A DNA stretch of 64,000 nucleotides from Inia geoffrensis (GCA_036417435.1 CM070919.1:32914318-32978317), one strand, 5' to 3'. Shown: positions 1-13,035, counted from the stretch's first letter. Translations and numbers: made by a program. Notes: generated by a model not told the origin, from the sequence alone.

Positions 1-552
1 TGCCCTTGATGAATAATCACATATTTTATGATGATATCTACATTTTAGATAATAGGCTTCTTAATAGTTTTATAATAAATGACAAATGTAATCTCCATTA
101 TATTGTTGTAAATATTTATATTTAAAATAAAATTATACATTTCTCTTTGAAATGACCAATTTAAATACCAAAGCAATTTGACAACTCACATTTATCTATG
201 AAGAAAAAAATACATAAATAAACCCATCTTTAACAGTCAAATTGTTGACCATGTCACCCTTCCCTCTTAAGTCATATTTTCATTTCACATAGACTATTAC
301 CCTTAGATATTATAAATTTTAAACTGGAAAGTCTTCTATTAATCGTCATGTAATAATTTTTATCTATAAAATCACATATGTGTATTGAACTCTATGTTTA
401 ATTCTTTAGGCCATAAGCCTGTACGTTTTAAAAGGTTTTTTCAGGATTGAGTTAAGACTTCAATTATTTTAGCACATACCTGGTCAAAACAATAAAAATG
501 TATCGCAAATTTTAAAAAAAGGCATAAAATGAAAGTTATACTGAAAATGTCT
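1..552. other. AT-rich unique DNA
   Basis: No repeat family, ORF or RNA gene recognised. At 507-522 there is a short T/A-rich string that nearly matches 1308-1322 at the far end of the next L1 fragment. It may be a weak target-site duplication, but it is low complexity. Confidence 0.6.
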
Positions 553-1320
553 CTTACTATACAAACAGCTCATGCAGCTCAAAAGCAAAAAAAAAAAAAA
601 CACAATCAAAAAATGGGCAGGAGACCTAAATAGACATTTCTCCAAAGAAGACATACAGATGGCCAACAAACACATGAAAAGATGCTCAACATCATTAATT
701 ATTAGAGAAATGCAAATCAAAACTACAATGAGCACCCCAATGTTCATTGCAGCACTATATACAATAGCCAGGACATGGAAGCAACCTAAATGCCCCTCGA
801 CAGATGAATGGATAAAGATATGGTACATATATACAATGGAATATTACTCAGCTATAAAAAGGAACAAAATTGGGTCATTTGTAGAGACATGGATGGACCT
901 AGAGACTGTCATACAGAGTAAAGTAAGTCAGAAAGAGCAAAACAAATATCGTATATTAACTCATATATGTGGAATCTAGAAAAATGGTATAGATGATCTT
1001 ATTTGCAAAGCAGAAACAGACACACAGACGTAGAGAACAAACGTATGGACACCAAGGCGGGAAGGAGGGGGCAGAATGAACTGGGAGACTGGGATTGACA
1101 TATATACACTATTGATACTATGTATAAAATAAATAACTAATGAGAACCTACTGTATAGCTCAGGGAACTCTACTCGACACTCTGTGGTGACCTAAATGGG
1201 AAGGAAATCCAAAAAAGAGGGGGTATATGTATACATATAGCTGATTCATTTTGCTGTACAGTAGAAACTAACACAACATTGTAAAGCAACTATACTCCAA
1301 TAAAAATAAATTTTAAAAAA
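553..1320 (+). mobile_element. L1 LINE 3' fragment, 5' truncated, internal deletion
   Basis: This is the 3' end of a cetartiodactyl L1: the ORF2 C-terminus, then a 3' UTR ending in an 'actccaataaa' motif and a short A-rich tail. It is truncated at the 5' side near a 'tatacaaacagctcatgc' motif. Compared with the full-length copy at 34428-41684, about 240 bp are missing at position 730, where 'acaatgag' runs straight into 'caccccaatg'. The missing piece covers the Cys-rich part of ORF2. The 3' UTR is a longer, different type from that of the full-length L1s in the window, with a segment near 1093-1164 like the one seen inverted at 20090-20188, so it is probably an older subfamily. Confidence 0.9.
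572..979 (+). pseudogene. L1 ORF2 C-terminal remnant with in-frame deletion
   Basis: A 135-codon open frame covers the end of L1 ORF2p. ORF2p is the cytoplasmic/nuclear endonuclease-reverse transcriptase of L1. Only its C-terminal segment is present here, so endonuclease and RT domains are absent. Recognisable blocks are [19 protein letters not shown] near the start, [17 protein letters not shown] in the middle and the terminal [10 protein letters not shown] stop. A deletion of roughly 80 codons after IKTTM removes the [14 protein letters not shown] zinc-knuckle-like segment yet keeps the frame open. The ATG at 572 is simply the first in-frame Met, not a true start. It is a dead fragment with no promoter. 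Confidence 0.85.
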
Positions 1321-1835
1321 GGTTCTTAATATTATATCTACCTACATGTAATGTTTTATTAAATAGTTCATATATTTATGAATGAGTATTACTTGCTGCA
1401 AGAATTAGAGTGAGTTCAGCATCAATTTTATTCTATAGTATATTTTTAGAAATGAAACCAATGAGAAAACAGTGTATCTGAAAGTAAGTCAATGGAAATG
1501 GAAGTTGTTTTGCACAGCAACGTTACCTGACTTTTAAAGTGTTTCTAAGTTATGAGATAAAATTCGCAAGTGTTGCCTATCAAAAAGTAGAATTATCTTG
1601 GCGATATATTATGTATCTAGATGATCAAATCTTTCTACAAATTTGTTAAAAGCAAGAAATTAGAATTCAAATAATTTGTAAAATTATTCACCTGTTAGTC
1701 ATGTAATCATTCTCTTTCTAAACCAAATTTTTACTCAATTTGGGTATCGAAAAGCATATGCAAATTGGTTTTACCCAGACTTTCTCAATGACTTAATTTT
1801 ACTTGCTATTCTTTTACTCAAAGATATTTCAAAAC
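1321..1835. other. AT-rich unique DNA
   Basis: Nothing recognised in this stretch on either strand. Confidence 0.5.
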
Positions 1836-2936
1836 AGAGATTCAATCAGATGAGATGGGATAGAATATTTGCAAGTTATACATCTGACAAACAGACTGTA
1901 TCCAGAATATTTAAAGAGCTCTTGGAATGAAACAGCAAGAAAACAACCGATCAAATCAGGAACTGTGCAAAAGACTTGAACAGACATCTGTGTCATCTAT
2001 GAAGATGAAGAAGAACATGAAAGAGATGCTCATTATCATTAGCCATTAGGGATATAAGACTTAGAGTTATGATGAGATTTTACACTCACCTTTCAGAACA
2101 GCTGTAATAACATCGACAATACTAAGTGTTAGTGAGGATAAGGGACAACTGAATCTTTCATACATTGTTGTTGGGAATGTAAATGGTACAGAAACTCTGC
2201 AAAATAGTTTGACAGTTTCGTAAAAACCATATACTTCCAATACGAATCAACAATTAGACTTCTAAAGAAGTGAACACATGTGTTTACACAGAAAGCTATA
2301 CACAAACGCTCATAGAAGTTTTAACTTTAGAAGCCAAAAAATGAAAATAACTTAGACATCCTTCAGTGAGTGAAAGGATAAATAATCTGTGGGTCATTTA
2401 CACCATGAAGTATACACAACATTAAAAAGGAACACACTATTGATACACTCAACTTATATGTAACTCAATAGCATTATATTGAGTGAAAAATGCTCATCTC
2501 AAAACGTACATATTTATGATTCCATTTACGTAACGTTCTCAGAATGACAAAAATTACAGTGCTTAAGAACAGATCAGTGGGGCTCAGGGTTTAGAGTTGG
2601 GTGTGGGTGAGCCTGTAAAGGGGTATCATGAAGAAGTTTCTTTGGGGAGAAAGAATAATACTGTATCCTGATTGTGACGGTGATTACACATAAATATGCA
2701 TGTGATAAAATTTTATAGAAGTAGACACCAAAAATAAGTAGTGCATGCAAAAAATGATAAATCTAAATAAGGTCTATAAATGAGTTAATAGTATTGTACC
2801 AATCAATGTCAGTTTCCTGTTTTTTGGTAATGTACTATGGTTATTCAAAGTGTTATCATTGGATGAAAGTCATACGGGTATCCTCTTCATTATGTTTGCT
2901 GAGTCTAAGCATATTTCAAAATAAAAAGTTAAGAAT
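1836..2936 (+). mobile_element. Ancient L1M LINE 3' end
   Basis: This is a highly diverged L1 of an old mammalian-wide type. It keeps the ordered landmarks of the ORF2 C-terminus: 'acatctgacaaac' near 1880, 'tgttgggaatgtaaatgg' near 2170, and the 'aacattaaaaaggaacac' region near 2420. The 3' UTR 'gtcagtttcctg...aatgtactatgg...gttatcattgg' order follows near 2800-2870. It ends at 'tttcaaaataaaaagtt' near 2930. No open frame survives. Exact subfamily is uncertain. Confidence 0.8.
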
Positions 2937-5359
2937 ATATTTAAAATCTTAAGCATAACTCTTTCATATTCTATGAATAACTCTAGTATCTAAAGTCTTT
3001 GCTGATATGATTTTGCTGACAGTTGTTCTTGTTTTCTCTTGCTCATGGTTTAGTTGCCTTGTTGAGAATTTTGACTGCACGCATATCAAATAAAATTCAA
3101 AGAATTTTTTGAGGCCTCTTTGAAGATGATTATCTACCTTACCTCAAGTTTTTATAATACTTAGGTAGTGCTGTTTAGAATGAAAATTTTTGTTAGGGCA
3201 AGCTTATGATTGCAAATTTTTAGAGATGACTTTTTTTCCCCACCTTGTTCCAAAACTGGAGACAGTCTATTTCCTTCTTTTCACTTGGGTTTATTTCCAC
3301 TTCATTCTTACTGAAAATAATGCTATTTTAGTGCCAGATATCTGGCGAAGACATACTATTAAATTAGTGACCATGAATAATTTCTAGGCTTTATCTCCTC
3401 TCCTTTATGAGGCTGTGAATATTAAAGCTCCAATGTTCAGTCTTTGTTCTGAGGGCAGCACTGGTGTCAGCGTTTTACTAAATCTCTGGAGTCATGCTTC
3501 TGCTAAATTGAGTATAGCTTTCTTGATACTACTTCAAATACAATTTTAACAGATACTTACTTATCTATGTAAAATATTTTTAGTTGTGTCCTTTATAGCA
3601 TCTTTCAGGATACCTTATTTGCCATTTCACTAGATACGGAGTTTGCTGCTAGATTTTTAAAATAGTTTTGAGTTATCAATTTTTTTTCACATTTTGTTTG
3701 TAAGAAAATGACATTGGCATGAAGCAACAGGAGTAATTTAAATCTGTAGGTAATAAAAGAAAAAGCAAAAAATAAAATGCAGTTTTATTAACCTGAAAAA
3801 TACATCAGTTTATCCAATATAATTGGATGACAGATATTTAATGGTTGTATTTTCTTACCTTTCATATTCGGCAACTCAGATCTTTTCTATAGCATTCAAC
3901 GAGTCACTCTTATGAACAAAGCCTAATAGATGTGGTTTAAAAAAAATCTATAAATAAATATGTGGGGGGAAAAAGCTGGGAAACACCTTTACTTTGCATG
4001 TATCTGATACAGGAAAATTTGGTTGAATTCAAATAATAGGTATTGTATGTAAATATGTGTCGGAAGTCAGGAATGTACATTTGAATTCCACCCTCCTGGG
4101 AGTGTTCAAGTTCTCTTAACATTAAGTAATAAGAGATATCAGATTCAGTTGGTGTGAAGTGAATAAAATGTAAAGTGGCATATCCAGCTTTGAAAAGTTC
4201 TTGCTTGAAGACAATCTGAAGGCATTTGTCAATATGATAGATTCAAGCTATTATTTTATAAATACAAATAAAAACAGAGGCCAATTTAAGATCCTGTTCT
4301 TTGGCAAAAATTCTTAGCCCATTGAGTCATGATAGCAAGTATTTCAGATTTTTATCTTTCTAAGATAATCTGCATCTCTCTGAATCTTAGTAGGCATTTA
4401 ATTAACATTATTATTGCCTATAAAAATCATACACACAATAAATTCCAATTCTCTGTACGTGTACATGTACGTTCACACACTCATATGTTATCAAATGGAA
4501 ATTTTACAGTTCAGATACCATCATTAGTCTCATGAATTAAAATGTAATTATTCTAAGCTTGATTTCTGGACTTCCATGTTATGTAACCAGAGCATAAATT
4601 GTCTCTGAGTGTAACATATAAGCCCACATTACACCTTCGAGGACAAAAGTTTCTCTTGAGAAACAAGTGATTCACAAAGGGTCATCCATGAGGAATTTTA
4701 AAAATCATACAGTTTATCTCACACAATTACAGGTTAGTATTTTATCCTTCGGTGCATATATGAAGTTCATCTAGATTAAAATATGAAGGAAGCAAACTTT
4801 GACTTCAATATCACCAGCCTGCTCACTGTAGGTCTTTTAGTTTACTTGTCATCTCACACTTCCTATTAACCTCAGATGTCCAGTGGGTTTATTTTCCTGT
4901 TTTTTAAAACTTTCCATGTAATCATTAGTGAATGATGTATTTAAATATCATATTACCATTTTTCTTGGAACCACCAGTGATTTTTGAATATTAATCAGCC
5001 TTCAGCTAGTCATTCATATGTCTACATAGATATCAATATAAAATTAAGGGAAAAATGGAAGTCACTTTGGCCAGTTAGTCATGACTGATTTAGGTTTTAA
5101 GAGTCAGCCCAGAAGAAAATTCTAATGTAATCAGGGACATAATTAATACTAAAGAAATGAGAAAATAACTTGCATTTGCCAGTAGTGTAAACATTCTGAT
5201 TTTAAGATACTATTTTTGTTTAAGTTTCAATGACAATCTTGAAGTTAGTTTTATAATTCATTGTCTTTAAAAATAGAGAAGACACAAATTTTTCTCAAGA
5301 ATGAATGTTAAAAAAATCTGAATTGTCATTATTCACATTTGATCATATGTTCAGAAAAC
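2937..5359. other. AT-rich unique DNA, no gene seen
   Basis: About 2.4 kb with no recognisable repeat, gene or RNA. The short open frames here (65-68 codons) have no protein family character and low-complexity AT-driven composition. Confidence 0.5.
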
Positions 5360-5446
5360 ATACACATGTATGTGTATACAGGTATGTGTATATACAGAGA
5401 GATATACATATATATATACCTGACATCATATATATATATATATATC
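5360..5446. repeat. (TA)n/(CA)n microsatellite
   Basis: Alternating purine-pyrimidine tract, mixing 'acatgtatgtgtata' with a pure TA run near 5428-5444. Confidence 0.9.
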
Positions 5447-7126
5447 TCAAATAAAAAAGAGGATAATGAATTTCCAGTGGTTATACACAATGTAGAAAAA
5501 CACCATAACTGAAAGAAATCACAAAAGTACAAGAATTCTATTTTCATGATAGACATTGTTTTCCTTTAGTTTTCTGTTAGCATATTTCAAAGCTTATATA
5601 CTACATATTGAAAATAGAATTATTTCTAATGCATACATCAACTTATTTTTATAAAATAAAAGAATTACCAATGATAAAATTTGAAAAATTTAAGGATGTA
5701 TGAATAAAGAACAACAATGCATGCCCATGCCGTGTAGATATAAGCAATTTATATTTTAAAACTTTGCATGCTAATCTTTATTTCATAAATTTACATATTT
5801 GAAATTATAATATATATGCAATAACTTATCATGTAATCTTCTACTATGAGCATGTCCATATATCATTAAGATGTTTCTTAGACACACAGAAGTGCAATAA
5901 ATTCATTATTGCTCCTATATTTCCTCTATTCCACCATGTCATATTTTGGTCCACACTCAAATTCTGCATTTAAATCTATCTCCACCAAGCTTTCTGTGTA
6001 TTAACTGAATGTTTAATTTTATTGTTTAAATTTCCTTTAAAGCATTTATTGACATTAGTATCTATATTAAGTTTTCCATTTCTAGAAGAAAGGATGTGCT
6101 TAGAGTAGATTTTGTGGCAGTTGTATGCTTGGCAGGATGATCTCTGGGTAAACAGCAATTGCTGTTGAAAAACATCCTAAATAATTACTAGCAGAAGTAT
6201 GAAAAAAAATTTGGTATGTTCTTTGGGATGTTTTGATATACATGTGAAAGCGCACTTTTAGTATAAAATCTGCACTCCTTATTATCTACACATTTTCTTG
6301 AAATGTAACACAATTATTCCCAGAATCTTTAAAAGAGAATTCTTGAAATGATGACATGCAATTGTCTTTAATCTAATCATTGAGGTCTTTGAAAGCCACA
6401 GTACCAAAGTGCTGATATCATAGCAATTGCCACTGTCATTCAGTAAAGCATACTGTGTTTTTGCAGCAAAATAGAAAGGAGAGGTGAGACTTTGTGTCTC
6501 TGTCTATTACAGTCATTGGTCTTTTTTCAGTCCTCAATACTAGAGCCCTGTTATGCTTCAACATCTGAATAAACATCATTTGCTTATTGTCTTGCTTTTT
6601 AACTATGTTAAAATTCAACAAATGTTACCACTGAAAATTATGTTAATCCATACATGTATTATGGAAGCCATAAACCCATTTCAATACAGTGAGATGGATG
6701 AATTCTATAAGAATGAGAAAGCAGACACGGTACGGCAACAACTGAGAACATTAACATTGTTTTGTCTGCCAATTCCCACTGAGTTGACTTAGGTTGAAGT
6801 TGAAGCCAGAGTTATGCGAATGGCTGGATTGAAGTATTTTACTTTTCAAAGTAAATAGAGTTTTACAGTCTCTGCCTGTATTACAAATCTTAAGACTATA
6901 AGAAGATGCCTGCAAAAGCAATCTGGGAAGGCAGTTCCTTTAGATTAGAAGCAAACTGTATTGCTGAACTTGAGGAATTTTGTATTTTCACAAACCACAG
7001 ATGGATAGGACATTCAGAAACAGAAGTTTTTTGTGACCATACCGCTCCTTAATTCTTCCTTTCTCTGGTGTTATTTTTGTAGTGTTATTTTATAGTTTTA
7101 TAACTCAAAACTATTTCAAAGTCAAT
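5447..7126. other. AT-rich unique DNA
   Basis: No repeat family or gene recognised. The 79-codon frame at 6553-6792 has no recognisable domain. Confidence 0.5.
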
Positions 7127-7167
7127 ATGTGCATGTGTATGTGTTTGTGTGTGTTTATGTGTGTATT
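7127..7167. repeat. Degenerate (TG)n tract
   Basis: Interrupted 'gtgtgtttatgtgtgtat' type repeat. Confidence 0.8.
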
Positions 7168-7234
7168 TCCCCCTACTTTATTTCCTACTAATATTTTGTG
7201 CTTCTTTAATGTCCTTACCCAGGCACCCAAATTT

Positions 7235-7425
7235 TAATGGTACAGTGAAAAGAGCTTGGACCATGCAGTTAAAGAATATAGGTAACTTATTTAAGCACTC
7301 TGAGCCTGAATACCTAGGAAAAATGGACTCAATAAGAGTATGAACTGGTTTGAAAGTACCCAAAGCTAAGTGTTAAGAAGATAGAAAGGATTACATAAAT
7401 ATCAATTACTATATTTTATAATATA
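7235..7425 (+). mobile_element. Probable MIR SINE remnant
   Basis: Diverged copy with the order of MIR landmarks: 'acagtgaaaagagcttgga', then 'taacttatttaagcactctg', then 'agcctgaatacct', and a following 'aaaaatggactcaataa'. The tRNA-derived head with its Pol III boxes is not clear. MIR is an ancient tRNA-derived SINE mobilised by L2. Confidence 0.5.
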
Positions 7426-8125
7426 ATTTTTATAATTTTGATGGAAAACCAGTGTCTTCCTGTTAACCTATTACCTAAGGTGGCAGTCCATGAAGAGTGT
7501 GCGTCATGTTGGCAAACTTTACAAATAATTTTTTTTGCTTTGTTTTCATGAATTTTAGTGTTTTAGACATATTTCCCAATACCCTACATGAGATCAGAAA
7601 CAATGTAGTAATTATTATCTTATTTCTCACAGTGTTTAATATGGAATAATTAAGTTATTATTTAGTAACATGCATATACATTTTCCAGGTAACCTCAAAA
7701 TAAGACGTAAATATCAGTTCTATTAAATTATATAAGTATACATTTCATAATTTATTTTAATTGAAATCCTTAAATGTCTAATCTTCTTGAATGTATTGTA
7801 TATATAGAATATATATTATTAAATAAGAGTAATCAAACAAAAGTAATCTTTTCTCTGTTAAGATTTAAAAAAGTATTTTAGAAGATAAGGTTTGTATGGG
7901 ATATATAATGTTTTTAAAGAAAAAACCAATAGAAATTATAAATTGAGGATTTTGAGTTTGCAAGAGATAATGATGTATAATGCAGAAACATATGGTCTGA
8001 AAATAAACAATAATAAAAAAACTTTAAAGATTATTATGTTTAGTTTTCAACTCTGTTTTGGATTATACAGTTTCCTCTTATTTATGCCAATGTAACGCAC
8101 GAGCTAACTGAATTTGACATCAAAA
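7426..8125. other. AT-rich unique DNA
   Basis: Nothing recognised. Confidence 0.5.
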
Positions 8126-9034
8126 TAAAAAGCTTCTGCAAAGCAAAAGAAACAACAAAATGAAAGGCAACCTATGGGATGGGAGAAAATATTTGCAAAT
8201 CATACATGTGATAAGGGGTTAGTATACAAAATATATAAAGAACTCATACAACTCAGCAAAACAAACAATTCAATTTAAAGATGGACAGAGGATCTGAATA
8301 GACATTTTTCCAAAGAACACGTGCAAATGACCAAGAGGTACATGAAAAGATGCTCAACCTAACTAATCATCAGAGAAGTGCAAATCAATATCACAGTGAG
8401 ATACCACCTCACGCCTCTTAGAATGGCTAACATCAAATATATGAGATAACAAGTGTTACTGAAGATGTAGAGGAAAAGGAATCCTTTGTGCACTGTTAGT
8501 GGGAATGTCAATTGGTGCAACCACTATGGTAAACAGTATGAAGACTTCTCAAAAAATTAAAAACTAGAACTACCATGTGATCCAGCAATTCCACTTCTGT
8601 GTATATTACCAAAGGGAATGAAACTAGGATCTGCACCCCATGTTCACTGCAGCATTATTCACAATAGCCGAGTTATGGAAACAACCAGAGAGTCAGCTGA
8701 CGGATGAACAGATAAAAAAGATGCAGCATATATATGCAGTGGAATGAAATTCAGCCATGAGAAAGAAAGAAATCCTGCCATTTGCAGCAATATGGCTTGA
8801 ACTTGAGGGCATTATGCTAAGTGGAGTAAGTTAGGCAGAGGAAGACAAATAACATATAGTACACTTGTATTTAGAATATGAAAAAGCAGAACTCAGAGTA
8901 GAACAGGGGTTACCAGGGGCTGGAGGGGTGCTGGGAGAGAATGGGGAGATGTCGGTCAAAGAGCACAAACTTCCAGTTACAAGATGAATAAGTTCTGAGG
9001 CTTTAATATACAGCATGGGGATTGTAGTTAATAG
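8126..9034 (+). mobile_element. Old L1M LINE, ORF2 C-terminus and part of 3' UTR
   Basis: This is an old mammalian L1 in sense orientation. It begins at 'ataaaaagcttctgcaaagc' (8126-8145) and keeps 'gatggacagaggatctgaa' near 8280, 'gtgggaatgtcaattgg' near 8500, 'ccagcaattccacttctg' near 8583 and 'gggaatgaaact' near 8613. The 3' UTR landmarks 'aacaggggttaccaggggctgg' region lie near 8904-8925. It ends abruptly at 9034 without an A-tail, directly against an inverted L1 5' UTR. Several stops and frameshifts break ORF2. Confidence 0.88.
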
Positions 9035-9640
9035 TAAGGTTTTCTCAGGTCTTTCCTGAGCATGTGTCTTGCCTGGGTCTGAGGGTGGCTTTTTTGATTC
9101 TCCCTTCCAACATGCACTGCTTTTAAATGTCTTGATTTTCAAGAGTCTCACCCTAGCTTCCCCGGGCCTTTGATGGTCTACTGTTTGCCTCACCTGTACT
9201 CTGTCGCTCCAGGTGTCTGCCGGTGCAGTCTCCCTACAGCCTTCCCAAGAGGCGTCCACTGCTTTCCCTGCCTGAGATCTCAGTTAGGTGAAACAAACAC
9301 TGGTCCTTCAGGCAGCCCCCACTCAGGCTAGAATGTTTCAAGCAAGTCTCCTCTGCTTCCTCCACTTCAAGCGAGAGAACTGGGGACCGGCTGCCACCTC
9401 CTACAGACAAATACCAGGTTGAGCTGGTGAGGGGATGAGGCAAGCACAAGTGAAAATGGCCCCAAATCTCATACCTTTATGATGTAGCTTTTTCTTGACG
9501 GGGTGTTCACTTGGTTGGTGTAAGCCTTCTATCCAGAGTTCTTGTAAGGTTAATTTAGCCCAGTTTTTAGTTGTTTGATGTCTCCCTGGGGGGAACAAGA
9601 GCTTGGAGCTTCCTATTCTGTCATTTTCTGGAACAAAAGT
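9035..9640 (-). mobile_element. Old L1M 5' UTR, inverted, GC-richer
   Basis: Read on the minus strand this looks like the 5' end of an older L1. It starts near 9640 with 'gacagaataggaagctcc' and continues with 'aactctgga', 'ccctcagacccaggcaag' and 'caggaaagacctgag'. The base composition is clearly richer in G+C than its neighbours, as expected for an L1 promoter region. Three minus-strand open frames of 65-142 codons here run through this UTR and the adjacent L1 and are not genes. The family assignment is from remembered consensus; an LTR element is the alternative. Confidence 0.6.
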
Positions 9641-9789
9641 AAACCTAGTTTAAATTACTTATTTAGATGACTTATCCTAATCTGTTATAAAGCAACAATC
9701 CCTCAGATTGAGATAAAATTAACTATGTGATGATTATAAAACACATAATTAAATAAGAAATCATGCTAATTTTTATTTTTGTTAAACTA
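9641..9789. other. AT-rich unique DNA
   Basis: Nothing recognised. Confidence 0.5.
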
Positions 9790-9965
9790 AGGAAACCTAA
9801 GGAAACATTTAATTCTCTATGTCTCACTTTTGTTATCTGTATAATGAGGCTAATGCCCCCTCACAGGGTGGCTTGAGTATTAAATTATTTCACACATGGA
9901 CAGTGTATGGAAGAATGTCTAGCACATAATTAGTTCTCAGATAAAATTTAACTAATTTTATCTTT
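9790..9965 (+). mobile_element. MIR SINE remnant
   Basis: Core and 3' half of MIR: 'gttatctgtataatgaggc', 'taatgccccctcacagggtg', 'gagtattaaatta', and 'tctagcacataattagttctc'. The tRNA-like head is missing. Confidence 0.75.
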
Positions 9966-12714
9966 ATTATAATTTTTTTCATAATTAGCATCATAATACA
10001 TAAAGCAAATCTTAAACATAACAGAATAGATCAATAGAAATAATTTTGTTAGAATGAACACATAATTAGTAATACAAGTTGATATTCTGAGGATGAAAGT
10101 ATCATTATTTATAATTATACTGGAGAAAACAGCAATAAATCAGGACTCTTCTGGGTAGACCTGTACATAATTATGGTGAATAATTTAACATTTCTCTGAC
10201 AGAAAAAATTACTATAACAAAAACGCTGTTCATGCAACAAATAAACATGGAATAATATATGTTTGAACTTTTTAATCTTATAAATATATGTAATAAATGA
10301 TGGTCTTTAATGTAAAATAATGGTCTTTAACGCAAAATTATGAAAATAAATGAGCTAAACTATGTCTCAAGTTGTTAATCGAACGTATTAAACAAGAAAG
10401 GAAGGCAAAAGAAAGTTATCAAAATGAAAACAGAAATAAAACAAATAAATAAAATAGCACTGGAAATAAATAAAAAAGAAAATAATTCTTAAATACAAAG
10501 ACACTGGAAATTTTTAATTAATTAAAACTCATAAAAATGATTAAAAATAATCTCTAAGAGGCTAAAGATTTTGTAAAAATAGTCAATTGCATTCTTACAT
10601 TTAGAGCAGATGATTTTACCTGAGGTTTCTTTTATGTTATATTAACTAATCCAGAACATGATAAAGGATAAAATTTCATCAGAAACTAATGTTGAAATTC
10701 ACAAAGATTGCACACTTACACACATATTTTTACTTCTACCCATATACATATACACTAGAGAAATCTTACAAATATGAATGCATTTGGCATCACTTAATCC
10801 AATTTAACACACACACATATATACACACACACACACGTACATCTTTCAATCCAGTGATTCTGTTCCTGGGTTTATATTTCACAGAAATTCTTGCACAGAC
10901 ATAGAAGGACATATTGCAGATGTGAGCTGTTTGTCAATTCAAACTCATGACCACTGGTGCTGGTGCAAAATATAGTCCATACCAGTCAATAAATATTCCA
11001 TTAAATGTTCTAATCAATCAAATGACAAAGCCATGGCCAAAAAATTCACAAAGGAAGAAAGAAAAAATTACTAATGACCAAATAAAATATTGGAAATGCA
11101 CAAGTAGAATTTTAAAAAGGAAATCAAAGTATCATAAGAATAATATATAATTTTGTTTGTTAAGTTGTAACAAGTTTGTCATGTCATGTTGCAGACATGT
11201 CAAAACATTCAAGTTATATCTACAATTCTCTCTTTATATGCATATGTATACTTACGTGCATATATGTGTAGTTATATATTGATAGAGCAGGTAAACAGAG
11301 ATATATAGATAAATATGAATGAAATGTAATACAATTTCAACAGTAGTAATGCCCATAAAACATATGGTTTGGTCTTACTATTTATTCTTAAACTTAAATG
11401 GTTCACTATAATTTTAAAATTATGCAATTAAAATATATGGTTCTTATAAGAAAATGACAATATTCTAAATTGTTTATATGAGAATTTATTCTGGCCCTTA
11501 TAGCAACATTGCTCTGTTAATTGGTCTGTGAAACTATATTAATAACATATTTCTGAAAGAAATCAGTGGATAAAACTACCACTATTATGAATTAATGCTA
11601 AAAGATTTTGTTTTAAAACAATAAAAAGGACTCCTGCACTTGACAAAGAAGAAAAGGTAACAGTTAAAGACATTTCTAAGTTCAATTTCTAAAATTCTCC
11701 ATATACTTTCTTATATAATTTCTAAACACACCTCCTAATATCATATTTGCATACCTTTGAGATTTCATCTATACTATACCAATTTGCGCTTTATATCCTA
11801 ATAATAATTTTATTCAAGATACTTTGTCATTTCCATTTTAAAGACAATAAAGATTTATTTCCTGCCAGTGAGTATGAGTGTCTAACAGTATCATTTATCT
11901 CATTGTATGACAGTCTTTTTTTTTTCCTAAATTTTCAGATACAAAAGCAACTGATAAGCCAACAGTTCTTCAGAGAGCATCAAGTGAGTACTGAAAAGAT
12001 GAATGATACTCTGGGGAATATAATCAACTACAATACACATCTGCTGCCTTAAATTCCTTTAAATGTATTTGGGAAGAGCAGAGAAATAGAGATAACTGAA
12101 AATCTCACAATGACTTATAAAGAAGGGGCAAAGCTTTGTGTTCTAGAAATCTCAGAGAATTCTTCATGGTGGGGGGCCTGAACTTGACCTAAAACACTGA
12201 GAAAATATGTGGAAAGATGAGGCTCTAGGCAATCTAGAGAATGTATGGGAAAAAATCCCAAATCTGGGTTATCTAGTATGGGAGTTGAATGCAAGACAAT
12301 CAAGGACTTACATGTTATTTTTCATTTAATTATAAGCTTCTAAAACAGGGCATTGGTCACTTTCTTTTAAATATCCAGTGACAAATATGTGTGTGGTACT
12401 CAGTTTGATTTGTATGAAAAAAAAGAGAAAGAAAAGAAACAAAGAAATGGTTGGAAGGTCAAAGGGCAGGGAAAGAAAGGAAGGACAAAAGGGAGGAGAA
12501 GAAATAGAGACATAAGGAAAAAGTATTCTAGTGTCACATGCAGAATATGAGAAAGATCAGACTGGACATGCTTTTCTAGTGACCTTTTTGTTATTACAAT
12601 AATAAATTTGATTTTTTTCTGATTATGCATACATGATTAAGATATAAAATTATTCTTACAATTTTAAATATGGGTAAAAAATTAAATTCATACTAATGAC
12701 ACTACCTAAACCAT
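9966..12714. other. AT-rich unique DNA with simple repeats
   Basis: No gene or repeat family is recognised in 2.7 kb. An A-rich patch lies at 10400-10560, a (CA)n tract at 10807-10836, TA-rich DNA at 11220-11310 and a purine-rich (GA) patch at 12418-12510. The 101-codon frame at 11747-12052 has no recognisable domain and no supporting splice or promoter signal. Confidence 0.5.
10807..10836. repeat. (CA)n microsatellite
   Basis: Short interrupted CA repeat, 'acacacacatatatacacac'. Confidence 0.85.
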
Positions 12715-13035
12715 CAATACACAAAGTGTGGTTCAAGAATGCCTGGGGGTTCCCAAGATCCTTTCTGGGGTCAGTTAGGTTGAAACTGTTTTCATAATAA
12801 TATTAAACCTATATTTGCCTTGTTGACGCTCATTCTTTCATGGGTACTCTGTTGCAGAGGCTGCGTTACATGGATGTCATTACTCTGTGTGTCATTGTTT
12901 TTGTTTAAAAAGTTATCAGTTTAAATTGATAATACAATAAATATGAGCAGTTATGTTCAACATAAATAAAATCTTTCCAGGATCCTCAATACTTTTTAAG
13001 AGCATACAATGCAAAGTTTGATAACCAATGACTAA
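12715..13035 (+). mobile_element. Possible hAT-type DNA transposon fossil
   Basis: Begins near 'acaaagtgtggttcaagaat', has 'gggttcccaagatcctttc' and 'tctgtgtgtcattgttt' inside, and ends with 'gtttgataaccaatgac'. This resembles the short-inverted-repeat ends of mammalian hAT elements (compare a 'gtttgagaaccactg' end). No transposase remains. Family not certain. Confidence 0.4.

Noticed and set aside
8831..9259. 142-codon minus-strand frame
   Set aside because: It crosses the joint between an L1 3' region and an inverted L1 5' UTR, so it cannot be an ancestral gene.
12418..12510. Purine-rich tract as a functional H-DNA or regulatory element
   Set aside because: Interrupted GA-rich low complexity without mirror symmetry.
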